This document shows positions 1 through 7,095 of a stretch of DNA of 15,997 bases, in pieces (position 1 is the first letter of the stretch; every line of letters starts with the position of its first letter). This DNA is from Pseudomonadota bacterium (GTDB lineage: Bacteria > Pseudomonadota > Gammaproteobacteria > Burkholderiales > Burkholderiaceae_D), in the NCBI GenBank assembly GCA_018241865.1, contig JAFECY010000226.1, forward strand, positions 1-15,997. The letters run 5' to 3'. Under the pieces are notes generated by a model. It searched no databases, was not told the origin of the DNA, and was given only the letters and a program-made list of their open reading frames with translations. The translations under genes and the position numbers were made by a program.

Positions 1-945
1 CGCCTCGCAGATGGGTTCCAACTCGCGGAATTCATTTTCCAATCCACAACCCATCTCAATAAGCGCATCTTCAAGAAGATCGCGCTGTTCTCCAGAGATA
101 GCGAAGTTCGGGACTCCAAGAAGAATGAAATATTCGTCTAATTCTTGGAGATCGAGTTCACTGATAAGTTCTGCGCTCTCGCTCCGTTCTAGTGTGCCAC
201 TTACCCAGCCGCATAGTGAATCTATCCACCAAGCCAGTCCTTTTTCACGCACTGGTTCGTCTATGGTGAGGTAAACATCACGTGGAATTTCGTACTTTCC
301 TCGAAGTCTCTCCTGCGCCTCACCAAGCTTTTCACTGATTTCAGGTGGAAAGTCGCCTAAGTCTTCGTCAAAATGCTCTTGAATATCATCGCTAAATAAG
401 AAGTTATGGAAATCTTCTTTGAATGCATTCATTCTTAAGAATCGTTCTTGACATGCATGAAACAACATCTCACCTTCATAGAAGCCGGTGTGCTGATATC
501 GTTGAATGATTTCTGCAAGCTTTGCACTTTTGATGCTTGCTTCAACCTGAAATTGTTTGGCGATTTCTGAAGCAATGACATTAACTCCTTTGCTAGATTG
601 GAGCGCCACACGATCCGCGAGAAGCGGTGAAGCTGTCAGAACCTCGGATGCACCAAGCCGATGCCAAACTGGAATTAGCGTTGTACGGCCAGCGATCTCT
701 AATCCAAATAATGCATCTAGTTCTCGTTGGGGCCACTGTTTCTCAAAAAAAGATGGGCTGAGAACCAAAACACCTGCATCACACTCTCTGAGTCCTTTGT
801 CGATAGATGTACGTAAACTATCGCCTGGACGAAGGCTGAATTCGTCATACCAAACTTGTAACCCGTGCGCTTTCAATGCATGAGCCAGTGGACGCACAAA
901 TTCTTTCTTATCCTCGCTGGCGTGACTTACAAAGAGAATGGGCAT
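1..945 (-). CDS. TIR-domain protein, 3' end cut by window edge
   Basis: Reading the minus strand from the ATG at 945 gives 315 uninterrupted codons to base 1, with no stop, so the gene continues beyond the window. An in-frame TAA lies four codons upstream, so this is the first possible ATG; no clear ribosome binding site precedes it. Residues 1 to about 133 form a TIR domain: strand A MPILFVSHASEDK, a WYDE-FSL-x-GDSLR segment at 32-45, and SPSFFEKQWPQREL at 64-76. E75 sits where TIR NADases carry their catalytic glutamate. Residues about 134-315 are helical-looking and acidic; I recognise no family, signal peptide or membrane segment. Base composition is visibly AT-richer than the neighbouring pyrD, suggesting acquisition by transfer. 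TIR proteins of this layout often act in antiphage defence (NAD+ cleavage or cyclic ADP-ribose signalling), but that role is inferred here. The partner genes, if any, would lie to the left. Confidence 0.88.
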   Translation of the reverse strand, partial: MPILFVSHASEDKKEFVRPLAHALKAHGLQVWYDEFSLRPGDSLRTSIDKGLRECDAGVLVLSPSFFEKQWPQRELDALFGLEIAGRTTLIPVWHRLGASEVLTASPLLADRVALQSSKGVNVIASEIAKQFQVEASIKSAKLAEIIQRYQHTGFYEGEMLFHACQERFLRMNAFKEDFHNFLFSDDIQEHFDEDLGDFPPEISEKLGEAQERLRGKYEIPRDVYLTIDEPVREKGLAWWIDSLCGWVSGTLERSESAELISELDLQELDEYFILLGVPNFAISGEQRDLLEDALIEMGCGLENEFRELEPICEA

Positions 946-1014
946 AGAAATTGTTTAGTGTTAGGTGGTTTGGCTTGCTTGGGGAGACGCGGAGTCGAGC
1001 ATCATGAGATGCGA

Positions 1015-1042
1015 AATATATAAACCGAAAAATATTTGTCTG
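1015..1042 (-). promoter_or_regulatory. possible sigma-70 promoter for the TIR gene
   Basis: On the minus strand CAGACA (1037-1042) and TATATT (1015-1020) are separated by 16 bases in the AT-rich gap between pyrD and the TIR gene. The -10 box matches 5 of 6 consensus bases and the -35 box only 4 of 6. The site would leave a leader of about 60 nt. It is the best candidate in the 121-bp gap, but weak. Confidence 0.3.
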
Positions 1043-1066
1043 ATATCTATGTCTTGCTGCAAATAA

Positions 1067-2104
1067 TCACTTATGCAGTGCTACCGTACATTCGCTCACC
1101 AGCGCCGGTCCCCGATAGATCAAACCCGAATACAACTGCACCAGCGCCGCCCCTGCATCGATCTTTGCTTGCGCATCCGCGCCCGAGAGAATGCCGCCGA
1201 CACCGATGATCGGCAACGCATTACCCAGCTCCGCTTTCAATCCACGCACTACCGCATTGGACAACTCGAACACCGGCGCGCCTGATAGCCCTCCCGCTTC
1301 TTCACCATGCTGCATGTCCTTGACGGCATCGCGCGTGATGGTGGTATTGGTGGCAATCACACCATCGATCTTGTGCCGCAGCAGGGCGCCGGCGATTTCC
1401 TTGATCTGTTCGCCATCGATATCCGGTGCGATCTTCAACGCGATCGGCACATAGCGCTTGTGTGTGTCGGCCAGGCGCGATTGTGCTTCCTTCAGTTGCG
1501 ACAGCAAGGCATCCAATTCGGATGCGCCTTGCAGCTGGCGCAGGTTCTTGGTGTTAGGCGACGAGATGTTGACCGTCACATAGCTGGCGTAGGGATAGAC
1601 CTTGTCCAGGCACAGCAGATAATCGTCCACTGCACGTTCGATCGGCGTATCGGCATTCTTGCCAATGTTCAGGCCGATGATGCCTTCCTTGTTCTGATAA
1701 AACTTCGATGCCTGTACGTTGGCGACAAAGGCATCGACGCCGCCGTTGTTGAAGCCCATGCGGTTGATGATCGCCTGCGCTTGTGGCAGCCGGAACATGC
1801 GCGGCTTGGGGTTGCCCGGTTGCGCGCGTGGGGTTACCGTGCCGATTTCGATGAAGCCGAAGCCCAGTGCCGCCAGCGCATCGATATAAGTACCATCCTT
1901 GTCGAGGCCGGCAGCCAGGCCGACCGGGTTGGCGAAATTCAGTCCCATCACCTGGCGCGGATCGGCTTTCGGCTTGCAGAAGATATTGGTGAGGCCGAGC
2001 GAATGGGCGCGCTTCATTCCCGACAGGGTCAGGTGATGCGCTTCTTCGGCATCGAAGGAAAACAGGGCGGGACGGGCGAGGGAGTAGAGGAGTTTTGCGG
2101 ACAC
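1067..2104 (-). CDS. pyrD: dihydroorotate dehydrogenase (quinone), class 2
   Basis: PyrD oxidises dihydroorotate to orotate in pyrimidine synthesis, using FMN and passing electrons to membrane quinones. The product is 345 aa from a GTG at 2104 (E. coli 336 aa). The N-terminus ([20 protein letters not shown]) matches the amphipathic membrane-binding helices of class 2 enzymes. The motif [11 protein letters not shown] spans 179-189; S182 aligns with the catalytic serine (S175 in E. coli). IINRMGFNN (112-120), ALKIAPDID (222-230) and GVGGILSG with [13 protein letters not shown] (301-333) are FMN/phosphate-binding segments. The frame stays open upstream to 2320, but that overlaps bpt and reads as unrelated sequence. 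GTG at 2104 is the only usable start between the bpt stop and the conserved N-terminus, although no convincing Shine-Dalgarno precedes it. It lies 61 bp behind bpt in the same direction and is probably cotranscribed. Confidence 0.95.
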   Translation of the reverse strand: MSAKLLYSLARPALFSFDAEEAHHLTLSGMKRAHSLGLTNIFCKPKADPRQVMGLNFANPVGLAAGLDKDGTYIDALAALGFGFIEIGTVTPRAQPGNPKPRMFRLPQAQAIINRMGFNNGGVDAFVANVQASKFYQNKEGIIGLNIGKNADTPIERAVDDYLLCLDKVYPYASYVTVNISSPNTKNLRQLQGASELDALLSQLKEAQSRLADTHKRYVPIALKIAPDIDGEQIKEIAGALLRHKIDGVIATNTTITRDAVKDMQHGEEAGGLSGAPVFELSNAVVRGLKAELGNALPIIGVGGILSGADAQAKIDAGAALVQLYSGLIYRGPALVSECTVALHK

Positions 2105-2165
2105 GGGCTTGGTGGAGTGAGAGGAAAACCCTGCTATTTTAACTTGCCGTCGTCCTGCAGCCGCT

Positions 2166-2894
2166 TCATTCCGGCAGCGGCGTCCACTGTCCCTGCCGCA
2201 GGATTTCCAGCGGCTTGAAGTTGATCTTGTACGACATTTTCGGACTGTCGGCGATCCAGTAGCCGAGATAGACATAGTGCATGCCGAGATGCCGGGTTTG
2301 CTCGATCTGCCATAGGACATTGTAGGTGCCGAAGCTGGCCCCTTTCACTTCGGGATCGTAGAAGGTATAGACCGAGGACAGGCCGTCGTCGAGTACGTCG
2401 ATGATGCTGACCATGCGCAGCGTGCCGTCGGGTTCGCGGAACTCGACCAAGCGGGTGTTGACCTTGCTCTGCAGGAGGAATTGCGCGTACTGGTCGCGGC
2501 TGTCCTGATCCATGCCGCCGCCGGCATGGCGCACCGATTGGTAGCGCAGATACAGTTCGTAATGTTCGTGCACGTAGGACAGCGTGGTGACTTGCGCTTG
2601 CAGCGTATGGTGTTTCAGCCATGCGCGCTGTTGGCTGCGGTTGGGGATGAATTCTGCCGCCTGTACCCGCACCGGGGTGCAGGCGTGGCAGCCGTCACAA
2701 TGCGGCCGGTAGGTGAAGATGCCGCTGCGGCGGAAGCCGTTCTGCACCAGTTCCGAATAGACATCGGCATTGATGAGGTGCGAAGGTGTGGCGACCTGCG
2801 AGCGCGCCTGCCGCCCGTCCAGATAGCTGCACGGATAGGGCGCCGTTGCATAGAACTGCAGGGTCGAAAACGGTAAGTCTTTGAGGTGCGTCAT
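2166..2894 (-). CDS. bpt: aspartate/glutamate leucyltransferase (Ate1-like Bpt)
   Basis: Bpt moves leucine from Leu-tRNA to proteins that begin with Asp or Glu, marking them for ClpS/ClpAP degradation (bacterial N-end rule). The 242-aa product is of normal length for the family. Visible family motifs are PCSYL (21-25), [14 protein letters not shown] (53-66) followed by C69 and C72, [10 protein letters not shown] (173-182), YLGYWI (209-214) and [12 protein letters not shown] (219-230). The N-terminal cysteines C22, C66, C69 and C72 are the conserved cluster of Ate1-type enzymes. The ATG at 2894 begins a normal family N-terminus; the ribosome binding site is poor. The gene lies between aat and pyrD, a common betaproteobacterial order, but is separated from aat by a palindromic element that ends 25 bp before this start. 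Confidence 0.94.
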   Translation of the reverse strand: MTHLKDLPFSTLQFYATAPYPCSYLDGRQARSQVATPSHLINADVYSELVQNGFRRSGIFTYRPHCDGCHACTPVRVQAAEFIPNRSQQRAWLKHHTLQAQVTTLSYVHEHYELYLRYQSVRHAGGGMDQDSRDQYAQFLLQSKVNTRLVEFREPDGTLRMVSIIDVLDDGLSSVYTFYDPEVKGASFGTYNVLWQIEQTRHLGMHYVYLGYWIADSPKMSYKINFKPLEILRQGQWTPLPE

Positions 2895-2919
2895 GTCTGC
2901 TGGCGAGGGAGTGACGGCA

Positions 2920-2950
2920 AGAACTCATTTCATAAATAGGAGGGTTCGCG
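2920..2950 (+). repeat. left terminal inverted repeat
   Basis: The repeat begins AGAACTCATTTCATAAATA and ends at GGTTCGCG. It pairs with 3159-3189 with only two mismatches in 31. Its outer edge is 25 bp from the bpt start codon. Confidence 0.85.
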
Positions 2951-3050
2951 TTTGCACCAGAATCGGGGCTGGCAAGGCGTGCGACGCGTCGAATAGCTAT
3001 GCATATTCGCAAGGAGCACAACGCTGTCCAGCGTCGATTCTGGTGCAAAC
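2950..3050. repeat. internal hairpin 1 of the palindromic element
   Basis: GTTTGCACCAGAATCG (2950-2965) is the perfect reverse complement of 3035-3050 (16 bp). The intervening arm pairs further: GCTGG 2968-2972 with CCAGC 3028-3032, GCGT 2977-2980 with ACGC 3021-3024, and CGAATA 2990-2995 with TATTCG 3004-3009. The result is one long imperfect stem. Confidence 0.8.
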
Positions 3051-3057
3051 CCTTCGG

Positions 3058-3159
3058 GAAGATGGTCTGGGCGGCGCATTGCGGCGTTGCGGCACTTGCT
3101 CAGGGAACCACCCTGAGCGGCACGCCGCGCCTTGCACTGCATCCGTCCAGACCATCTTC
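3058..3159. repeat. internal hairpin 2 of the palindromic element
   Basis: GAAGATGGTCTGGGCGG (3058-3074) pairs with 3143-3159 over 17 positions with one G-T pair. Near the apex, GCTCAGGG (3098-3105) pairs with CCCTGAGC (3111-3118) around a 5-base loop. Confidence 0.8.
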
Positions 3160-3189
3160 GCGAGCCCTCGTATTTATGAAATGAGTTCT
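3159..3189 (-). repeat. right terminal inverted repeat
   Basis: This is the inverted partner of 2920-2950 (29 of 31 matching). Read on the minus strand it begins AGAACTCATTTCATAAATA. It ends 41 bp downstream of the aat stop codon. Confidence 0.85.
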
Positions 3190-3230
3190 ACATAATTTAC
3201 ACTGATTGCCGCTTGCGGATGTCGCCGGCT

Positions 3231-3953
3231 TCAAAATAAATCGACCGGCTCCCACACGGTAATGGGCGGCAGCGCCGTCGCTTGCCGCAGATGACGCAGG
3301 AAGTCGTTACGCGGGATGGGCGCTGCGCCGAGCGACGCTAGGTGCGCCGTTTCTTGCTGGCAGTCGATCATCTCGACGCCATTGATTTTCAGGAAGCGCA
3401 CCAGATAAGCCAGCGCCACCTTCGAGGCATCGCTGACCCGGCTGAACATCGATTCGCCATAAAACATGCGGCCGATGGCGACGCCGTAAGCACCGCCGAC
3501 TAGCTCGCCGTCCAGCCAGACCTCGGACGAATGGGCGTAACCCAGCGCATGCAAGCCGCAATAGCCGGCCACGATTTCTTCCGAAATCCAAGTGCCGGGT
3601 CCGTAGCTGCGCGGCTCGGCGCAGGCGCGCATGACTTGCTCGAAAGCGCTGTCGAAGCGGATTTGCCAACGGCCATTGCTGTGCCGGCTGCGCTCGACTT
3701 TGCGCAGGGTTTTTTTCAAGCTATCGGTAATGTGCAATGCAGCCGGTCGCAGCACCATGCGCGGATCGGTGCTCCACCACAGGATGGGCTGGCCTTCGGA
3801 AAACCACGGGAAGATGCCTTGCCGGTAGGCGTCCAGCAAACGCGGCGGCGACAGGTCGGCGCCCGCCGCCAGCAAGCCGGCCGCGCCATCGGCGTCGCTT
3901 AGTGCGCCTGAGACGTCGGGAAAGGGCGTGTCGGCCTCCAGCCAAGGAATCAT
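3231..3953 (-). CDS. aat: leucyl/phenylalanyl-tRNA-protein transferase
   Basis: Aat adds Leu or Phe from charged tRNA to proteins with N-terminal Lys or Arg, creating primary N-degrons for ClpS. The product is 240 aa, close to the 234 aa of E. coli. Family signatures in order are GIFPWF (46-51), LWWSTDPR (58-65), AHSSEVW (140-146), LVGGAYG (151-157), FYGESMFS (164-171) and IDCQ (196-199). E167, D197 and Q199 occupy the positions of the catalytic-centre residues of the E. coli enzyme (E156, D186, Q188). It is the first gene of the leftward aat-bpt-pyrD group, divergent from the ammonium transporter gene with a 184-bp shared upstream region. A palindromic element directly follows its stop codon, so readthrough into bpt may be altered. 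Confidence 0.95.
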   Translation of the reverse strand: MIPWLEADTPFPDVSGALSDADGAAGLLAAGADLSPPRLLDAYRQGIFPWFSEGQPILWWSTDPRMVLRPAALHITDSLKKTLRKVERSRHSNGRWQIRFDSAFEQVMRACAEPRSYGPGTWISEEIVAGYCGLHALGYAHSSEVWLDGELVGGAYGVAIGRMFYGESMFSRVSDASKVALAYLVRFLKINGVEMIDCQQETAHLASLGAAPIPRNDFLRHLRQATALPPITVWEPVDLF

Positions 3954-3968
3954 GGCTGTTTTTCCGTT

Positions 3969-3998
3969 TGCACCAAGTTTAGGCGCATTTGTGGTGCA
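3969..3998. promoter_or_regulatory. inverted TGCACCA / TGGTGCA pair, NtrC-type enhancer candidate
   Basis: TTGCACCA (3968-3975) and TGGTGCAA (3992-3999) are exact inverted half-sites 16 bp apart. Each core is the half-site of the NtrC consensus GCACCA-N3-TGGTGC, although classic NtrC sites have only 3 bp between halves. The pair lies about 75-100 bp upstream of the sigma-54-like element at 4071, a usual distance for an NtrC enhancer. It also lies just upstream of the divergent aat start. The assignment is inferred from motif and context. Confidence 0.5.
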
Positions 3999-4001
3999 AT
4001 T

Positions 4002-4030
4002 TTTATATGCGGCACTTTTGCTTTTATAAA
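4002..4030 (-). promoter_or_regulatory. weak candidate promoter for aat
   Basis: On the minus strand TTTATA (4025-4030) and TATAAA (4002-4007) are 17 bp apart. This would start transcription about 40-45 nt before the aat ATG, close to the TGGTGCA box. The region is simply AT-rich, so the match may be chance. Confidence 0.25.
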
Positions 4031-4060
4031 AAATAGTTTAAAAACAAATACTTGAATAGT

Positions 4061-4086
4061 TGCACCAAAATGGAATAAATTTTGCT
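4061..4086 (+). promoter_or_regulatory. sigma-54-type -24/-12 promoter candidate with overlapping NtrC-like half-site
   Basis: TGGAATAAATTTTGCT (4071-4086) has the invariant GG-N10-GC spacing and matches 9 of the 12 defined positions of TGGCACG-N4-TTGCW. Directly upstream and overlapping, GCACCAAAATGG (4062-4073) matches the first half and spacer of an NtrC site. Transcription would start near 4097, leaving a leader of about 40 nt before the transporter ATG at 4138. No competing sigma-70 promoter is obvious. Nitrogen-limitation control is the natural reading for an ammonium transporter, but it is inferred. Confidence 0.5.
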
Positions 4087-4137
4087 TCCGCAAGGCGCGT
4101 TCACATTTATTTGCACGCTTATAGGGAGAAATTATTC

Positions 4138-5340
4138 ATGGATGCAATAAAAAATGGCGCGGATGCCTTGTTCATCCTGCTTGGCGCCATCATGATTCTG
4201 GCCATGCACGCCGGTTTCGCGTTTCTGGAACTGGGCACGGTTCGCAAGAAAAATCAGGTCAATGCTTTAGTCAAAATCTTAGTCGATTTTGCCGTTTCTA
4301 CGATTGCCTATTTTTTCGTCGGCTACGGCGTTGCCTACGGCATCCATTTCTTTGTCGGTGCGGAGACGCTGGCGCAAAGAAATGGCTACGATTTGGTCAA
4401 ATTTTTCTTCTTGCTGACGTTCGCAGGGGCGATACCGGCCATCATTTCCGGTGGCATCGCCGAACGCGCCAAGTTTTATCCGCAATTGATTGCCACGGCG
4501 GTGCTGGTCGGTTTGGTTTATCCCTTCTTTGAAGGCATTGCTTGGAATCACAACTTCGGCATCCAAGCTTGGCTGAAGGCGACCTTTTCTGCTGAATTCC
4601 ATGACTTCGCCGGCTCGGTAGTGGTACATGCGGTCGGCGGCTGGGCAGCGCTGCCGGCAGTGCTGCTGCTCGGCGCGCGTCGCGGCCGCTACGGCAAGGA
4701 TGGCGCGATTGCCGCCCATCCGCCTTCCAGCATTCCCTTCCTGGCGCTCGGCGCCTGGATCCTGACGGTGGGCTGGTTCGGCTTCAACGTCATGAGCGCG
4801 CAAACCCTGACCGGCATGAATGGCCTGGTCGCGCTCAACTCGCTGATGGCGATGGTCGGCGGTACCCTGGTGGCCCTTTTGATGGGCAAGAACGACCCCG
4901 GCTTTGCCTACAACGGCCCGCTGGCAGGTTTGGTCGCAGTGTGCGCCGGTTCCGATTTGATGCATCCGCTCGGTGCGCTCGTGACCGGTGGCATCGCCGG
5001 CGCGGTATTCGTCCTGATGTTCACCCGCACCCAGAATAAATGGAAGATCGACGATGTGCTGGGCGTGTGGCCCTTGCATGGTTTGTGCGGCGTCTGGGGC
5101 GGCATTGCCGCCGGCATCTTCGGTCAGAAGGCGCTGGGCGGTATGGGCGGCGTGTCCGTCATGTCGCAATTGATCGGCACGTTGCTGGGTGTGGTCATTG
5201 CGCTGGTCGGCGCGGCTGCGATTTACGGCGTCTTGAAAGCCGTGATGGGCTTGCGTCTCGACCCGGAACAGGAATATGAAGGCGCCGATCTGTCGATTCA
5301 CAAAATCAGCGCCACGGCCGAGCGCGAAACCAGTTGGTAA
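4138..5340 (+). CDS. amt: ammonium transporter, Amt family
   Basis: This inner-membrane channel conducts ammonium as a trimer. The 400-aa product is almost entirely hydrophobic helices (about 11 expected), beginning at ALFILLGAIMILAMHAGFAFLE. The twin pore histidines are visible: H164 in HDFAGSVVVHAVGG (155-168) and H314 in WPLHGLCGVWGG (311-322). Other family signatures are VRKKNQVN (35-42), SGGIAERAK (104-112), WFGFN (213-217) and the cytosolic tail LRLDPEQEYEGADLS (372-386), the region that contacts PII proteins. The start at 4138 has GGGAGA about 8 bases upstream; an earlier in-frame ATG at 4060 lies inside the promoter and is rejected. No glnK/glnB lies beside it, unlike typical amtB loci, so any PII partner is encoded elsewhere. 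It converges with the NUDIX gene. Confidence 0.95.
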   Translation: MDAIKNGADALFILLGAIMILAMHAGFAFLELGTVRKKNQVNALVKILVDFAVSTIAYFFVGYGVAYGIHFFVGAETLAQRNGYDLVKFFFLLTFAGAIPAIISGGIAERAKFYPQLIATAVLVGLVYPFFEGIAWNHNFGIQAWLKATFSAEFHDFAGSVVVHAVGGWAALPAVLLLGARRGRYGKDGAIAAHPPSSIPFLALGAWILTVGWFGFNVMSAQTLTGMNGLVALNSLMAMVGGTLVALLMGKNDPGFAYNGPLAGLVAVCAGSDLMHPLGALVTGGIAGAVFVLMFTRTQNKWKIDDVLGVWPLHGLCGVWGGIAAGIFGQKALGGMGGVSVMSQLIGTLLGVVIALVGAAAIYGVLKAVMGLRLDPEQEYEGADLSIHKISATAERETSW

Positions 5341-5342
5341 GA

Positions 5343-5399
5343 GTTGACACCAGCAGATGTTGCGACGCCTTTCCTTTGAAGGGGAGGGCGTTTGTCAAC
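5343..5399. terminator. hairpin between convergent genes, possible terminator
   Basis: GTTGACA (5343-5349) and TGTCAAC (5393-5399) close a stem. Inside it ACGCC (5365-5369) and GGCGT (5387-5391) close a second one that extends with G-T pairs over CCTTTCC/GGGGAGG. The structure lies in the 79-bp gap between the convergent amt and NUDIX genes. Neither side carries a T-run, so it is not a classical intrinsic terminator. Confidence 0.35.
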
Positions 5400-5419
5400 A
5401 GTGCCGACCGATGCGCAAT

Positions 5420-5986
5420 TCAGCCGTGTTTTGGTTTGATGATGTCTTGTGTGTGCAAACCAAAATCGCCGCCTGCACGGACTTTTTTCAGATCGGAAAA
5501 AAAATATTGCAGGGTGTGCGCCACGGTCTGAAACGCCAGATCGTCCCAAGGAATGTCCGCCTCGGTGAAGAGCTTGACGTCCAAACTTTCGATGCCGGGA
5601 GCGTAATCGAGGTCGAGCAGTTGCGCGCGATAAAACATGTGTACTTGATGCACGTGCGGCACGTTCAGCAGTGAAAACAAGGGTAGCAGGCGAATGTGTG
5701 CGCCTGCCTCTTCTTCGGTTTCACGGATGGCGGCCTCGGTGGTGGTTTCCTCGTTCTCCATGAAGCCGGCCGGCAAAGTCCAGTAACCATGACGCGGCTC
5801 GATAGCGCGCTTGCACAGCAGTACGCTGGTTTCGCCGTTTTGTTCCCAAGCCGGAATTGAACCGATCACCATTTTCGGGTTTTGATAATGAATGGTGCCG
5901 CAATGCGAGCAAACGTGACGCAGGCGGTTGTCATCCGGTGGGATCAGCAAGCTCAGCGGATGGGCGCATTCGGAACAAAATTTCAT
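5420..5986 (-). CDS. zinc-ribbon NUDIX hydrolase
   Basis: NUDIX enzymes hydrolyse nucleoside diphosphates linked to another group; the substrate here cannot be told. The 188-aa product starts with a short zinc ribbon with cysteine pairs C4/C7 (FCSEC) and C26/C29 (VCSHC), followed by IHYQNPK (32-38). This arrangement recalls the NADH pyrophosphatase side of the family. The NUDIX box spans 74-96: G74, E80, R88, E89, E92, E93 and G95 follow GX5EX7REUXEEXGU, with a threonine at the first hydrophobic U position. YWTLPAGF precedes the box, as in many members. ATG at 5986 was chosen because it directly precedes the zinc ribbon; the longer frame to 6055 adds an unlike, basic segment. The gene is divergent from the fMet tRNA. 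Confidence 0.88.
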   Translation of the reverse strand: MKFCSECAHPLSLLIPPDDNRLRHVCSHCGTIHYQNPKMVIGSIPAWEQNGETSVLLCKRAIEPRHGYWTLPAGFMENEETTTEAAIRETEEEAGAHIRLLPLFSLLNVPHVHQVHMFYRAQLLDLDYAPGIESLDVKLFTEADIPWDDLAFQTVAHTLQYFFSDLKKVRAGGDFGLHTQDIIKPKHG

Positions 5987-6083
5987 GGGCAATCGGAATG
6001 ATGCGAATCGGAAGAGGGCGAAGGCGCGACGGTCGCTGCAGTGTATCACCATCATGAATATGCACCGTCCTCTCGTATCGTCA

Positions 6084-6112
6084 TTGCAAAGGGATGCGAT
6101 TCGTTGTATAGT
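6084..6112 (+). promoter_or_regulatory. sigma-70 promoter of the fMet tRNA gene
   Basis: TTGCAA (6084-6089) and TATAGT (6107-6112) are 17 bp apart, near-consensus in sequence and ideal in spacing. Transcription would start about 6118-6120, only 5-7 nt before the mature tRNA. Confidence 0.8.
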
Positions 6113-6124
6113 CGCAGCTTCGGA

Positions 6125-6202
<78 letters not shown>

Positions 6203-6216
6203 AGTCTTGAATTTCC

Positions 6217-6243
6217 CGCCCATCATCATTCCTCTCGTGGGCG
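6217..6243 (+). repeat. small hairpin after the fMet tRNA
   Basis: CGCCCA (6217-6222) pairs with TGGGCG (6238-6243) around a 15-base loop, 16 nt after the tRNA. No T-run follows. It may mark the tRNA 3' trailer or an RNA-processing site; the stem is short and could be chance. Confidence 0.3.
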
Positions 6244-6290
6244 ACGGAACTAACGCAGCAATACCGGGTTATCTGTCAGGTCGGCATCAC

Positions 6291-6336
6291 CGGCTCTTGA
6301 ATAAACCTCTGCGAACGCTTACTAAACAAAGAGCCG
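6291..6336 (+). promoter_or_regulatory. inverted repeat covering the scpB ribosome binding site
   Basis: CGGCTCTT (6291-6298) is the perfect complement of AAGAGCCG (6329-6336), which includes the only purine-rich Shine-Dalgarno-like stretch (AAAGAG, 6328-6333) before the scpB ATG at 6340. Pairing would hide that site in the mRNA. Confidence 0.4.
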
Positions 6337-6339
6337 TAC

Positions 6340-7095
6340 ATGAATACTGCTGAGGCGAAGAAGGTCCTCGAAACCGCATTACTATGCGCGCACGAGGCAT
6401 TGTCCATCCATGATTTGAAAAAACTCTTTGCCGCGCATGGCGAAGAGAGTGAAGAAGTCGGTGCCGATACCATCAAGGATATGCTGGAAGAGTTGCGCAA
6501 CGACTGGGCCGACAAGGGCATTGAAATGGTTTCCCTCTCGACCGGCTGGCGCTTCCAGAGCCGCCCTGAGATGAAGGTTTACCTCGATCGTTTGAACCCA
6601 GAGAAGCCGCCCAAGTATTCGCGCGCCACGCTGGAAACGCTCGCCATCATCGCTTACAAGCAGCCAGTCACGCGTGGCGACATCGAGGAAATCCGCGGCG
6701 TCACTGTCAATTCACAAACCATCAAGATGCTCGAAGATCGTGGCTGGATCGAGTCTGTCGGCCATCGCGATGTGCCTGGCCGGCCGTCCTTGTTTGCCAC
6801 CACCCGGCAATTTCTCGACGATCTTGGTTTGACTGCGCTCGATCAATTGCCGCCGCTGCAGCAAGTCGGCACGACCGATCTGCCGGAAGGCAATTTGCTG
6901 GAACTGCAGGCGATGGAATCGAATCTGCAGGCGACGCTGGATCAAGCGTTGGAGACGCCAACGGACGCCGCTTTGGAAGAGTCGGCATTGGCGATTGAAC
7001 ACGCCGCCGCAACAGACGATGCCGTGGCTGAGCAGCCGGCTACTACCCCAACCGAACAGAACAAAGACGAAGCAAATAATGTCCATCCCCAATGA
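6340..7095 (+). CDS. scpB: segregation and condensation protein B
   Basis: ScpB is the winged-helix kleisin-associated subunit that dimerises and binds ScpA in the SMC-ScpAB condensin complex on the nucleoid. The product is 251 aa. Residues about 1-85 form the first winged helix ([20 protein letters not shown]). Residues 95-165 form the second, with the signature [20 protein letters not shown] and the later GRPSLFATT. The segment from about 170 on is a low-complexity acidic tail rich in A, E, Q and T and is likely disordered. scpA is not in the window. The 3' end overlaps rluB by 17 bp, indicating cotranscription and probably translational coupling. The only Shine-Dalgarno-like stretch lies within an inverted repeat. 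Confidence 0.93.
   Translation: MNTAEAKKVLETALLCAHEALSIHDLKKLFAAHGEESEEVGADTIKDMLEELRNDWADKGIEMVSLSTGWRFQSRPEMKVYLDRLNPEKPPKYSRATLETLAIIAYKQPVTRGDIEEIRGVTVNSQTIKMLEDRGWIESVGHRDVPGRPSLFATTRQFLDDLGLTALDQLPPLQQVGTTDLPEGNLLELQAMESNLQATLDQALETPTDAALEESALAIEHAAATDDAVAEQPATTPTEQNKDEANNVHPQ

Larger units (their letters stand above)
2920..3189. mobile_element. MITE-like palindromic element with 31-bp terminal inverted repeats
   Basis: This 270-bp element fills most of the 336-bp gap between bpt and aat. Its ends (2920-2950 and 3159-3189) are inverted repeats matching at 29 of 31 positions. The interior is nearly all inverted repeat too, forming two side-by-side hairpins (2950-3050 and 3058-3159), so one strand could fold into a four-way, cloverleaf-like structure. 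It encodes no credible protein and no transposase. I see no clear target-site duplication: the flanks are GGCA on the left and ACAT on the right. Short, non-coding and with long terminal inverted repeats, it best fits a miniature inverted-repeat transposable element mobilised in trans by an unidentified transposase. A dispersed structured repeat of another kind is the alternative. Confidence 0.75.

Noticed and set aside
1307..2218. 303-codon plus-strand frame over pyrD
   Set aside because: It is the complement of pyrD codons; no family resemblance, and pyrD is certain.
2105..2320. extended pyrD start at 2320
   Set aside because: The extra 72 residues overlap bpt in another frame and are unlike any PyrD; GTG at 2104 gives a normal N-terminus.
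2881..3195. small open frames across the palindromic element (104 codons on plus, 70 on minus)
   Set aside because: They run through inverted repeats and give the same short peptide in both orientations; this is explained by the element, not by a gene.
2950..3975. shared GTTTGCACCA in the palindromic element (2950-2959) and upstream of aat (3966-3975)
   Set aside because: Ten bases shared once, with diverging flanks, is plausible by chance; it does not show that the element carries an NtrC site.
4012..4022. GGCACTTTTGC as a sigma-54 promoter
   Set aside because: It resembles the -24 box, but GG and GC are 7 bp apart instead of the required 10.
4060..4137. earlier in-frame ATG of the ammonium transporter gene at 4060
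   Set aside because: It overlaps the sigma-54-like promoter and adds a non-family segment; ATG 4138 has a proper ribosome binding site.
4279..5301. 340-codon open frame on the minus strand opposite the ammonium transporter gene
   Set aside because: It is H/Q/R-rich and hydrophilic, the typical shadow of a membrane-protein gene.
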